Both the position numbers and the translations under genes were made by a program. The notes below the pieces were generated by a model. That model was not told the origin of the DNA. It saw only the letters and a program-made list of their open reading frames with translations, and did not search any database. From Bacteroidota bacterium (lineage in GTDB: Bacteria; Bacteroidota; Bacteroidia; Flavobacteriales_F; PHOS-HE28), in the NCBI GenBank assembly GCA_018267155.1, contig JAFDZE010000007.1, positions 1 through 44,185 on the forward strand: a stretch of DNA of 44,185 nt. Direction: 5' to 3'. This document shows positions 17,882 through 24,865 of this stretch, piece by piece (the stretch's first letter is position 1; each line of letters opens with the position of its first letter).

Positions 17882-17906
17882 AACGCCTCCGCCGGGCTTC
17901 GGCGTT
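17882..17906 (+). promoter_or_regulatory. Hairpin in the rpsT leader
   Basis: AACGCC (17882-17887) pairs with GGCGTT (17901-17906), and an alternative inner stem GCCG/CGGC (17891-17894 with 17900-17903) is possible. It ends 6 nt before the rpsT ATG, so it could cover the ribosome site. In other bacteria S20 can control its own translation; here this is inference only. Confidence 0.35.
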
Positions 17907-17912
17907 CATAGC

Positions 17913-18167
17913 ATGGCCAACCACAAAAGCGCCCTCAAGCGCGTCCGCCAGACCGAGACCCGCAACGAGCGCAACCGCTACCAGCACAAGACCACCCGCA
18001 ACGCCGTGCGCGACCTGCGGGCCACCACCGCCAAGAAGGAGGCCGAAAAGCTGCTGCCCGTGGCGGAAAGCATGCTGGACAAGCTGGCCAAGAAGAACGT
18101 GATCCACAAGAACAAGGCGGCCAATCTGAAGAGCAGCTTGCGCAAGCACGTGGCCAAACTGAAGTAG
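17913..18167 (+). CDS. rpsT: 30S ribosomal protein S20
   Basis: 84 aa, very Lys/Arg-rich, with the S20 start [20 protein letters not shown] and the family length. It binds 16S rRNA early in small-subunit assembly. It stands as its own transcription unit, with a terminator and promoter upstream and a hairpin terminator downstream (18194-18213). Confidence 0.97.
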   Translation: MANHKSALKRVRQTETRNERNRYQHKTTRNAVRDLRATTAKKEAEKLLPVAESMLDKLAKKNVIHKNKAANLKSSLRKHVAKLK

Positions 18168-18193
18168 GACCTCGGCACCCGCATTTCACGGAT

Positions 18194-18213
18194 AGGCTCC
18201 CGATCGGGGGCCT
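18194..18213 (+). terminator. rpsT terminator hairpin (copy A of a repeated element)
   Basis: AGGCTCCC (18194-18201) pairs with GGGGGCCT (18206-18213), with one T-G wobble, around loop GATC; GTTCTATTTG follows. The segment 18191-18223 closely resembles 18722-18753 on the other side of the toxin-antitoxin pair. Confidence 0.65.
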
Positions 18214-18242
18214 GTTCTATTTGTCGCCACCCGGACCGTTGG

Positions 18243-18542
18243 TCACTCGAACCGCTTCACTGGCAACATCCGACGTGCGGAGTGCCACACGCAAACTACT
18301 ACCACCTCCTCACGCAGCAGCCTGTACACGATACGATAACTGCCCTCCTTCAATTCCCGGATATGCGGATCACAGAACTCCGCCACGATCCTTCCGCGCG
18401 CCGGGAACTTCTCCAGCCCTTTGGTCCGCTCAATGATCCGCTCTACGGCACGCCTGGCATGAAAGCGAGAATCCCGGGCGATATAGTCGTGGATGGAGTC
18501 CAGGTCTTCCAATGCAGGAAGCGACCAATCTACTTGCGCCAT
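18243..18542 (-). CDS. RelE/ParE-family toxin
   Basis: 99 aa. The start (VDWSLPALEDLDSIHDYIARDS), the middle (GRIVAEFCDPHIRELKEGSYRIVYRL) and the end (VVCVWHSARRMLP) are a clear ParE/RelE fold pattern. By family such toxins poison gyrase or cleave mRNA on the ribosome; the ELKEGSYRIVYR pattern is closer to ParE. The start overlaps the antitoxin gene end by 13 nt, so the two are co-translated with the antitoxin first. It lies between rpsT and radC, on the strand opposite to both. Confidence 0.87.
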   Translation of the reverse strand: MAQVDWSLPALEDLDSIHDYIARDSRFHARRAVERIIERTKGLEKFPARGRIVAEFCDPHIRELKEGSYRIVYRLLREEVVVVCVWHSARRMLPVKRFE

Positions 18543-18712
18543 TTGCGCTTGAAATGCGACTCAACTTTGGCTTGGGAGACCTTCCGGCCCAGATCAGCGG
18601 CGGCGAGCCCGGCCTCCACCCGCCGGATGAAAAGCAAACGTTCGAACAGCTCGTCCAGATCCACATCTGAAGGAAATTCCTTGACCGCCCTGATCACGGT
18701 ATCGCGTTTCAT
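18530..18712 (-). CDS. Antitoxin of the ParE-type pair (addiction-module type)
   Basis: 60 aa. VDLDELFERLLFIRRVEAGLAAADLG followed by a basic tail resembles small antitoxins of the kind with FDEIMERLYFIEKVEEG. It has no separate DNA-binding domain that I can recognise, but the N-terminus may be a short ribbon or helix. It would block the ParE-like toxin encoded just downstream with a 13-nt overlap. A TATCTTCG box lies 5 nt before the ATG on the minus strand (18725 to 18718), pointing to a leaderless mRNA. Confidence 0.78.
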   Translation of the reverse strand: MKRDTVIRAVKEFPSDVDLDELFERLLFIRRVEAGLAAADLGRKVSQAKVESHFKRKWRK

Positions 18713-18717
18713 GCTGG

Positions 18718-18725
18718 CGAAGATA
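18718..18725 (-). promoter_or_regulatory. -7 box abutting the antitoxin start codon
   Basis: Minus-strand TATCTTCG fits TAnnTTTG with one C and ends 5 nt before ATG 18712. The identical octamer precedes the vapB gene (37784-37791) at a 4-nt distance. Confidence 0.45.
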
Positions 18726-18753
18726 GGCCCAACCCGGGGCCTGTTCTAATTTG
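18722..18753 (+). repeat. Second copy (B) of the rpsT terminator-like hairpin
   Basis: AGGCCC (18725-18730) pairs with GGGCCT (18737-18742), then GTTCTAATTTG follows. Sequence and layout match 18191-18223 apart from the loop and one extra A. No plus-strand gene ends here, so it is not placed to terminate anything. It also overlaps the minus-strand promoter box of the antitoxin. Confidence 0.6.
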
Positions 18754-18765
18754 AGCCCGCCCAGG

Positions 18766-19470
18766 ATGGAGAACGATATCCCGCTGAAACTGAGCATCCC
18801 CGAGTGGTCCGAGGCGGACCGCCCCCGGGAGCGCCTGCTCGCGAACGGCCCCAAGGCCCTGAGCGATGCGGAGCTGGTGGCCATCCTGATCCGCAGCGGC
18901 ACGCCGAAGAACAGCGCGCTGGACCTGGCCCGCCTGATCCTGAGTAAGGCCGGGAACGACCTGCACAAGCTGGCCTCCCTGAGTGTGACCGAATTGAAAA
19001 AGCTGAAAGGCATGGGCGAGGCCAAGGCCTTGAGCATCGTGGCCGCACTGGAACTCGGTCAGCGACGCCGCAACGCCACGGTGGAACAGCGCCCCCTGAT
19101 CGCCGCCAGCCGCGAGGCCTACGAAGTGCTGCGCCCGTGGGTGGCCGACCTGCCACAGGAGCAGTTCTGGCTCCTCCTGTTGGACCGCGGCAATCGTCTG
19201 TTGGACCGTGTGAAGGTGAGCGAGGGAGGCCTGCACGGCACCGTGGCCGACCCTAAGTGGATCTTTCGTAAAGCCCTGGAGGGAGGGGCCAGTTCGGTGA
19301 TCCTGTGCCACAATCATCCTTCCGGCCAGCTGCGCCCGAGTGGCGAGGACATCACTCTGACGAAAAAACTGGTCGAGGGCGGCCGGTATCTGGACATCGT
19401 TGTGCAGGACCACCTGATCATTGCAGCCACGGGCTATTTCAGCTTTGCCGACAACGGACAGCTCGGATAG
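18766..19470 (+). CDS. radC: RadC family JAB-domain protein
   Basis: 234 aa from ATG 18766 (CCAGG upstream); a TTG at 18751 would add five residues. An N-terminal helix-hairpin-helix part (about 20-75, GPKALSDAELVAILIRSGT...LKGMGEAKA) precedes the JAMM motif HNHPSGQLRPSGED (His182, His184, Asp195), the H-x-H-x10-D metal site. The family was once called a DNA-repair protein, but its role is still unclear; related proteins act in recombination or as metalloproteases. It may use the imperfect -7 box TAATTTG at 18747-18753. Confidence 0.93.
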   Translation: MENDIPLKLSIPEWSEADRPRERLLANGPKALSDAELVAILIRSGTPKNSALDLARLILSKAGNDLHKLASLSVTELKKLKGMGEAKALSIVAALELGQRRRNATVEQRPLIAASREAYEVLRPWVADLPQEQFWLLLLDRGNRLLDRVKVSEGGLHGTVADPKWIFRKALEGGASSVILCHNHPSGQLRPSGEDITLTKKLVEGGRYLDIVVQDHLIIAATGYFSFADNGQLG

Positions 19471-19515
19471 GACACCACAACAACAAATCCACGAAAACAC
19501 GCGATCGCCACGTAC

Positions 19516-20670
19516 ATGCCATCACCATTGAGGGTACTCACCATCATCGGTGCGCGCCCGCAGATCATCAAGGCCGCCGCGATCAGCAGGGCCATCGCGT
19601 CGCATGCCCGAGGGCGCATCGTGGAAACGCTGCTGCACACCGGCCAACACTACGATGCCAACATGAGCCAGGTGTTCTTCGACGAACTGGGCATACCTCC
19701 GGCCGATATCAACCTGAACACCGGTAGCGGCGCGCATGGCGCCATGACCGCCCGCATGATCGAGGGCATTGAACAGGTCCTTGTGCGCAAGGAGCATGAC
19801 GTGGTGCTGCTCTACGGCGACACCAATAGCACCCTGGCCGGGGCCGTGGCCGCGGCCAAACTGCATGTGCCCGTGGCACACGTGGAGGCCGGGCTCCGCT
19901 CATTCAACAAGCGCATGCCCGAGGAGGTGAATCGCATCGTGTGCGACCATTGCTCCACCTGGCTCTTCTGTCCCACCGATACCGCGGTGGCGAACCTTCG
20001 CAACGAGGGCTTCTCCACAACGAACGATGCCCCGCCCACCGCCGACAGGCCGCACGTGGTACAGTGCGGCGATGTGATGTACGACAACAGCCTGCACTTC
20101 GCGGCCATCGCGAAGGAGCGTTCGCCCATTCTGCGGGACCATGGGCTCATGCCGGGAGGATTCGCCCTGGCCACCGTTCACCGCGATAATAATACCGATG
20201 ACCCCGCTCGGCTCAACAGCATCTTCCGCACCCTGCTCCTGTTGCACGAACGCCATGGGCTGGACATCGTACTGCCCGTGCATCCGCGTACCCGGAAAAT
20301 GATGGACGCCCTGCTCGCTCCCGATGTGAAGGACTCACTGGACCAGAGCCCGCGGTTCCTGATCGTTCCTCCGGCCGGCTTCCTGGACATGATCGCCCTG
20401 GAAAGCAACGCGCGCCTGGTGATCACCGACAGCGGTGGTGTGCAGAAAGAGGCCTATTTCTTCGGGAAACCCGGGGTGGTGCTACGGCCCGAGACCGAAT
20501 GGGTGGAACTCGTGCGCGAAGGGCAGGCCGTTCTGGCCGATGCGGATCCGGAGCGCATTACCGTGGGCTTCGAGAACTTCCTGCAGAACGGGATCCCGGA
20601 AGTGGCCTCGTTGTTCGGCGATGGCCATGCCGCTGAACGGATCTGCGACGAACTCCTCCGGACCTGGTGA
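19516..20670 (+). CDS. wecB: UDP-N-acetylglucosamine 2-epimerase (non-hydrolysing)
   Basis: 384 aa. The family start RVLTIIGARPQIIKAAAIS, LYGDTNSTLAGAVAA (about 96-110), HVEAGLRSFNKRMPEEVNR (about 119-137) and ITDSGGVQKEAYFFGKP (about 303-319) are all present. It converts UDP-GlcNAc to UDP-ManNAc in the cytoplasm. It heads a long operon: the next gene starts inside its stop (GTGA). Its product could serve the WecG/TagA-like transferase at 15703. No WecC-type dehydrogenase was seen, so ManNAc rather than ManNAcA is the likely final donor unless that gene lies elsewhere. Confidence 0.95.
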   Translation: MPSPLRVLTIIGARPQIIKAAAISRAIASHARGRIVETLLHTGQHYDANMSQVFFDELGIPPADINLNTGSGAHGAMTARMIEGIEQVLVRKEHDVVLLYGDTNSTLAGAVAAAKLHVPVAHVEAGLRSFNKRMPEEVNRIVCDHCSTWLFCPTDTAVANLRNEGFSTTNDAPPTADRPHVVQCGDVMYDNSLHFAAIAKERSPILRDHGLMPGGFALATVHRDNNTDDPARLNSIFRTLLLLHERHGLDIVLPVHPRTRKMMDALLAPDVKDSLDQSPRFLIVPPAGFLDMIALESNARLVITDSGGVQKEAYFFGKPGVVLRPETEWVELVREGQAVLADADPERITVGFENFLQNGIPEVASLFGDGHAAERICDELLRTW

Positions 20671-21839
20671 TCCGCTCCCTGATCAATTATACCGTTGGCT
20701 TCGGCGCCTGCCTGGGCGACCCGGTCCGGCGGCGACTGCTGATGGCGCACCACACGAGGCCTGTGCCGCATCCAGCGGACCGGAAGGAAGCACTGCGCGC
20801 AGCCGTCGGCTATCTGATCCGCGCCCAGGACCAGGGTCCGGACAAGGGCATGGGCAGCTATCACCTCGTACACGGCTGGAGCCCGTCCTATCCGGAAACC
20901 ACAGGCTACATCATCCCGACGCTCCTCGCGGCGGCGGATCATCTGCAATGGGACGAGCCACGTACCCGAGCGATCCAAGCGGCGGACTGGTTGCTCTCCA
21001 TCCAGCATGCGGACGGCGGCTGGCAGGGGGGCCGCATCGGTGAGGGCCGGGACCCGGTGGTCTTCAATACCGCACAAGTGATCCGCGGGCTGCTCGCCGT
21101 GCATGATGCGACCGGACGGGCGGAGTTCTTGTCGGCTTGCACGCGTGCCGGGGAATGGATCCTCGGTTCCCAATCGCGGGACGGAGCCTGGCGCAAGGAG
21201 AATTTCCTGGGCAGCGCCCGTGTGTACGACACCTACGTGAGCGCACCCATCCTGCGGCTCCACCGCATCACCGGTGAGGAACGGTACAAGAAGGCGGCCA
21301 TGATGAACCTGGAGTGGGTGCTGGCGCAACAGTGGGCCAACGGCTGGTTCAGCAACGCCGACAATACCACGAAGCACAACGACCGGCCCATCACGCATAC
21401 GATCGCCTACACCATCGACGGGCTGATCGAATGCGCCGCGCACGTCCGGCATGACGTGATGATGGACCGTGCAACGCGCACCGCGAACGTCTTCCTGGGC
21501 CGCTTCGTGCAGGACGGTTGGTTGAATGGCCGGTACGATGGGCAATGGCGGGGCAGCGAAAGCCTGATCACCACCGGATGCGCACAACTGGCCATCTGCT
21601 GGGCCTGGCTCCACCGCATCACCGGCGAGGAGCGCTATGCGGATGGCCTCCGGCGCATGACCGAGCTCCTCATGGCGATGCAACAGGTCAACCTTCTGGG
21701 CCCTGGCGCAGCCCACGGTGCCTTGACCGGCTCCTATCCGTTGTGGGGGCGGTATGAGAACTTCGCCTTTCCGAACTGGGGCACCAAGTACTTCGCGGAC
21801 GCGTTGCTTTGCGCGGATGGACACCTGCCTCGTTACTGA
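20667..21839 (+). CDS. Alpha/alpha-toroid protein of unknown function
   Basis: 390 aa from GTG 20667, overlapping the wecB stop. There is no signal peptide, so it should be cytoplasmic. At least five helical repeats end in QxxDGGW-like turns: SIQHADGGWQGG (about 112-123), ILGSQSRDGAW, VLAQQWANGWF, FVQDGWLNGRYDGQW, and a conserved end GSYPLWGRYENFAFPNWGTKYFADAL. This is the repeat style of squalene-cyclase/prenyltransferase and cellobiose-epimerase-like toroids. No catalytic Asp motif of terpene cyclases is visible. Its fixed place between wecB and the acyl-activation genes suggests a role in making or modifying an amino sugar or lipid-linked sugar, but that is inference. Confidence 0.6.
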   Translation: MIRSLINYTVGFGACLGDPVRRRLLMAHHTRPVPHPADRKEALRAAVGYLIRAQDQGPDKGMGSYHLVHGWSPSYPETTGYIIPTLLAAADHLQWDEPRTRAIQAADWLLSIQHADGGWQGGRIGEGRDPVVFNTAQVIRGLLAVHDATGRAEFLSACTRAGEWILGSQSRDGAWRKENFLGSARVYDTYVSAPILRLHRITGEERYKKAAMMNLEWVLAQQWANGWFSNADNTTKHNDRPITHTIAYTIDGLIECAAHVRHDVMMDRATRTANVFLGRFVQDGWLNGRYDGQWRGSESLITTGCAQLAICWAWLHRITGEERYADGLRRMTELLMAMQQVNLLGPGAAHGALTGSYPLWGRYENFAFPNWGTKYFADALLCADGHLPRY

Positions 21840-21854
21840 GGTCGTTCCCAGCAG

Positions 21855-23285
21855 ATGACGAACGCCCACGACCCGATCGGGATCTTCCGCACCTCGGCAG
21901 CACGCTGGCCCGGGCACGATGCCTTACGCCTCGCAGGGGCTTCCTGGAGCTACGCCAAGCTCGACCACTGGAGTGATGCGATCGCGAACGCGTTGATCGA
22001 CGCCGGCGCCACCAACGAACGCATCGCGATCCTCGCACAGAAGAGCGCAACGACCTATGCGGCCATTCTGGGCATCCTGAAGGCGGGCTGCTCGTACGTA
22101 CCTCTTCACCCCGATGGACCCGCCGCGCGTTGGAAGCAGATGATCACCACCTCCGGTGCACGCTTCGTCATCGGCGATATACCCTCGCATCCGGCCACCA
22201 TCCGGTTGAACATCCCGGGGCCGCATGCACCGGAGAGGGCGCCCGTGTATCGTGACGGTACCGAAGCGTACATACTTTTCACCAGCGGAAGCACGGGCGG
22301 ACCCAAAGGCGTCAGCGTATCGCGGGCCAATGTCTCCGCCTATCTCGCCCATGTGCTCACCACCTATGACTTCAACGAACGGGATCGCTTCACGCAGTTC
22401 TTCGCGCTCACGTTCGACCTGAGCGTTCATGACCTGTTCGTGTGCTGGGGATCCGGTGCATGCCTGTGCGTTCCATCGGATGAGAGTGCCTTGCGAAGTT
22501 CCGCGTTCGTCCGTGAGGAGCACATCACTGTCTGGTTCTCCGTTCCATCGCTACCAGCGCTCATGGTCCGCATGCGTGGCTTGAAGCCGGACGCCTTCCC
22601 GTTGATCAGACTGGCATTCTTCTGTGGGGAGGGCCTGTCGTTCGACCTCGCTCGGGCATTCGCCGTTGCCGCACCCTGCGCGCGCTTGGTCAATCTGTAC
22701 GGGCCCACCGAAGCCACGATCGCGATCACCTCATACGAAGTGGAACGGAAGCAACTTGATCGACCTGGACTTGTCCCCATCGGCAAGGTTTTCCCCGGCC
22801 ACCAAATGATCATCAACGAGGAGGAGCTGTGCGTGTCGGGCCCGCAGATCAGCCAGGGGTACGTGGGTCGGCCGGAGGCGACCGCGGAACGTTTCGTCGA
22901 TATCTCCGGAACGGGAGAGCGTTGGTACCGGACAGGCGACCGGGTGCGCATGGACCCCGACGGCACGCTGCATTACCTGGGTCGCATCGACCACCAACTG
23001 AAGCTGGCCGGGCATCGGGTGGAACCAGCGGAGGTGGATGAACTGCTCAGACCGTTGCTGAATGGGGGGCAGGCGGTCACCGTGCCCGTGGAAGAAGCCG
23101 GTGCGGTACGCCTGGTTACTTTTATCGACGTGCCGACCGACATCGCCGCACTTCTCGCCCATTGCCGTTCGAATCTTCCCGCATACATGGTACCCGAGCG
23201 TATCCTGTACCAGGAGCGGTTGCCGCTCACCGCCCACGGCAAGATCGACCGTCAACAATTGATCACCATTGCTCAACATGGCTGA
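21855..23285 (+). CDS. DltA-like amino-acid (probably alanine) adenylating enzyme
   Basis: 476 aa. Adenylation-domain cores are intact: A3 FTSGSTGGPKGVSV (142-155), A4 FDLSVHDLF (from 187), A5 NLYGPTEATIAIT (from 280), A7 YRTGD (358-362), A8 GRIDHQLKLAGHRVEPAEVD, and A10 TAHGKID with catalytic Lys463. The pocket residues I can align (FDLSxxDL; FFCGEGL with Cys257; YGPTEATIAIT) are DltA-like, and the Cys in that motif is the residue linked to D-alanine choice in DltA. It would activate an amino acid with ATP and load it on the carrier protein encoded next (8-nt overlap). DltB (MBOAT) and DltD are absent here, so the acceptor is likely not teichoic acid. Confidence 0.85.
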   Translation: MTNAHDPIGIFRTSAARWPGHDALRLAGASWSYAKLDHWSDAIANALIDAGATNERIAILAQKSATTYAAILGILKAGCSYVPLHPDGPAARWKQMITTSGARFVIGDIPSHPATIRLNIPGPHAPERAPVYRDGTEAYILFTSGSTGGPKGVSVSRANVSAYLAHVLTTYDFNERDRFTQFFALTFDLSVHDLFVCWGSGACLCVPSDESALRSSAFVREEHITVWFSVPSLPALMVRMRGLKPDAFPLIRLAFFCGEGLSFDLARAFAVAAPCARLVNLYGPTEATIAITSYEVERKQLDRPGLVPIGKVFPGHQMIINEEELCVSGPQISQGYVGRPEATAERFVDISGTGERWYRTGDRVRMDPDGTLHYLGRIDHQLKLAGHRVEPAEVDELLRPLLNGGQAVTVPVEEAGAVRLVTFIDVPTDIAALLAHCRSNLPAYMVPERILYQERLPLTAHGKIDRQQLITIAQHG

Positions 23286-23532
23286 TACCGCGGTGCGCGA
23301 AGCACTGAAGGACCGATTGACCGAACGACTGTCCCGGCTCGGCCTCACACCGGACGACCTCACGGACGACCTGGACCTGGTACGCAGCGGTATTCTGGAC
23401 TCTTTGGGCTTCGTCGATCTGATCACCGACCTGGAAGGTGCTACCGGAAAACATGTCGATCTTGAGCGCGCACTGGGGCACAGGAAGGCCACCACGGTGG
23501 CAGGTGTCATCTCCATGTTCGTCGACGCATGA
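23278..23532 (+). CDS. DltC-like acyl/peptidyl carrier protein
   Basis: 84 aa from ATG 23278, overlapping the adenylating-enzyme stop by 8 nt; a TTG at 23269 would add three residues. The phosphopantetheine site is SGILDSLGFVDLITDLE with Ser42, and the surrounding DDLDLVRSGILDS pattern is close to DltC. It should carry the activated amino acid as a thioester. The downstream GNAT starts inside its stop region (ATGAGC near 23529). A phosphopantetheinyl transferase is not in this window. Confidence 0.87.
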   Translation: MADTAVREALKDRLTERLSRLGLTPDDLTDDLDLVRSGILDSLGFVDLITDLEGATGKHVDLERALGHRKATTVAGVISMFVDA

Positions 23533-24005
23533 GCAACTTCACCGTACGGGCTGTTCAACGCGCCGATGACCCGGCTCTCGCCAAGGTTCCGGCCCTCTTC
23601 GGAACGATGCATGCGGAAATGGCGGAACAGGGCATGGGCCAACGCCTGGCCCCCGATGGTGGCCGCACCTGGCTTGATGGTGTGATCGGAGGACTCGAGC
23701 GCTTCGGACGGATCGCCGTGGCGGAATGGGATGGGGAGGTCATCGGATTCGCGCACGCCGCCGTGAAGCTCGCGCCGGAACACTTGGGAGGCGGGCGTAT
23801 CGGGCATGTCACGCACCTGTACGTCACCCCTGCACATCGGCGTTCGGGCATCGCACGGGCTCTCGCCGCTTCGCTGCATGAATGGCTGCGCACCAGAAGG
23901 GTGATGAGCATTGAACTGCAGGTGGTCCATCGCAACGAGGCCGGGCTCGCGTTCTGGCGGTCGCTCGGCTATGCGCCGGAACTGTTGCAAATGCGCAAGC
24001 ATTGA
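23529..24005 (+). CDS. GNAT family acyltransferase
   Basis: 158 aa. The GNAT core is clear: GEVIGFAHAAV (about 76-86), HVTHLYVTPAHRRSGIARAL (about 97-116, including the acyl-CoA loop RRSGIA) and LEVH-like VVHRNEAGLAFWRSLGY (about 135-151). It could acetylate the amino group of the attached amino acid or a sugar amine. The substrate is unknown. It overlaps both neighbours (4 nt each), so it is a firm member of the carrier-protein operon. Confidence 0.85.
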   Translation: MSNFTVRAVQRADDPALAKVPALFGTMHAEMAEQGMGQRLAPDGGRTWLDGVIGGLERFGRIAVAEWDGEVIGFAHAAVKLAPEHLGGGRIGHVTHLYVTPAHRRSGIARALAASLHEWLRTRRVMSIELQVVHRNEAGLAFWRSLGYAPELLQMRKH

Positions 24006-24865
24006 ACACCGGCACGAACGATATCAGCACCTGGCCGGTACGCCTGGGCATCAGGTCCGGGGAAACGATCCTGTTGATGGCCGACCTGACACGTATGGCC
24101 TGGAACACACGACGGTCTGGCAAGCGTTTCCGCGCCGCTGACCTGCTTGATGCGTTCGCCGATGCGACAGGACCGGATGGAACACTGCTCGTTCCCACAT
24201 ATAATTATGACCTGGACGATGGCGCTGCGTTCGATGTCCGGCGCACGCGTTCCATCAGCGGGGCACTGGCGAATGCGGCCATCGACCATCCACGCTTCCT
24301 CCGGACACCGCACCCGTTGCATTCATTCGCGGTGTGCGGCACGGGAACGGAAGAATTGATCCACACTGCGGAGCGGAGCAGCTTCGGTCCGCGATCCCCC
24401 TTCGCCTTCCTGCTCGCGCACAAGGCCTCCCTGATCGTCATCGATCTCCCGCTGAATGATGCGCTCACCTTCGCGCACTTTACCGAGGAGACCACGGGTG
24501 TGCCGTACCGTCGCCACCGTCCCCTTCGCATCCGATACACCGACGCCGAAGGCAGAACGACCGAACGGGACTTCTCGCTCTACGCGAAGAAGCCCGGCCA
24601 CCACATGGACTTCAGCCAGCTCGAACACATGGCGGAGCACGATGGCGCATTGGCGCACATCGACCTGGGCGGTCCACGCGCGATCCGGTTGGAACTGCCC
24701 TGGGTCCACGCAATGGTCGAACACGACATCCGGACGAACCACGCACGCCGGATCCACCAGTTCCGATGGTCCTGGTGGTTGAGGGATCATACCAGAAGCC
24801 TGCTTCGTACGTTCGGCATCCGCACGCGCCGGGAGCGCACCGCCCATGCTGCACGTACTGCTTGA
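24002..24865 (+). CDS. AAC(3)-fold N-acyltransferase
   Basis: 287 aa from TTG 24002, which overlaps the GNAT stop (TTGA). The aminoglycoside 3-N-acetyltransferase fold is seen in GPDGTLLVPTYNYD (about 59-72), FLRTPHPLHSFAVCG (about 99-113, with the conserved His) and FAHFTEETTGVPYR (about 159-172). Members of this fold in polysaccharide loci N-acylate amino sugars rather than antibiotics, and the locus here supports that. It may accept the acyl group from the carrier protein. The C-terminus (about 240-287) is Arg-rich. It overlaps the next gene by 20 nt. Confidence 0.82.
   Translation: MNTGTNDISTWPVRLGIRSGETILLMADLTRMAWNTRRSGKRFRAADLLDAFADATGPDGTLLVPTYNYDLDDGAAFDVRRTRSISGALANAAIDHPRFLRTPHPLHSFAVCGTGTEELIHTAERSSFGPRSPFAFLLAHKASLIVIDLPLNDALTFAHFTEETTGVPYRRHRPLRIRYTDAEGRTTERDFSLYAKKPGHHMDFSQLEHMAEHDGALAHIDLGGPRAIRLELPWVHAMVEHDIRTNHARRIHQFRWSWWLRDHTRSLLRTFGIRTRRERTAHAARTA

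Noticed and set aside
24002-24865. Aminoglycoside resistance gene
   Set aside because: The fold is right, but the context is an exopolysaccharide modification operon, and this branch is commonly found there.
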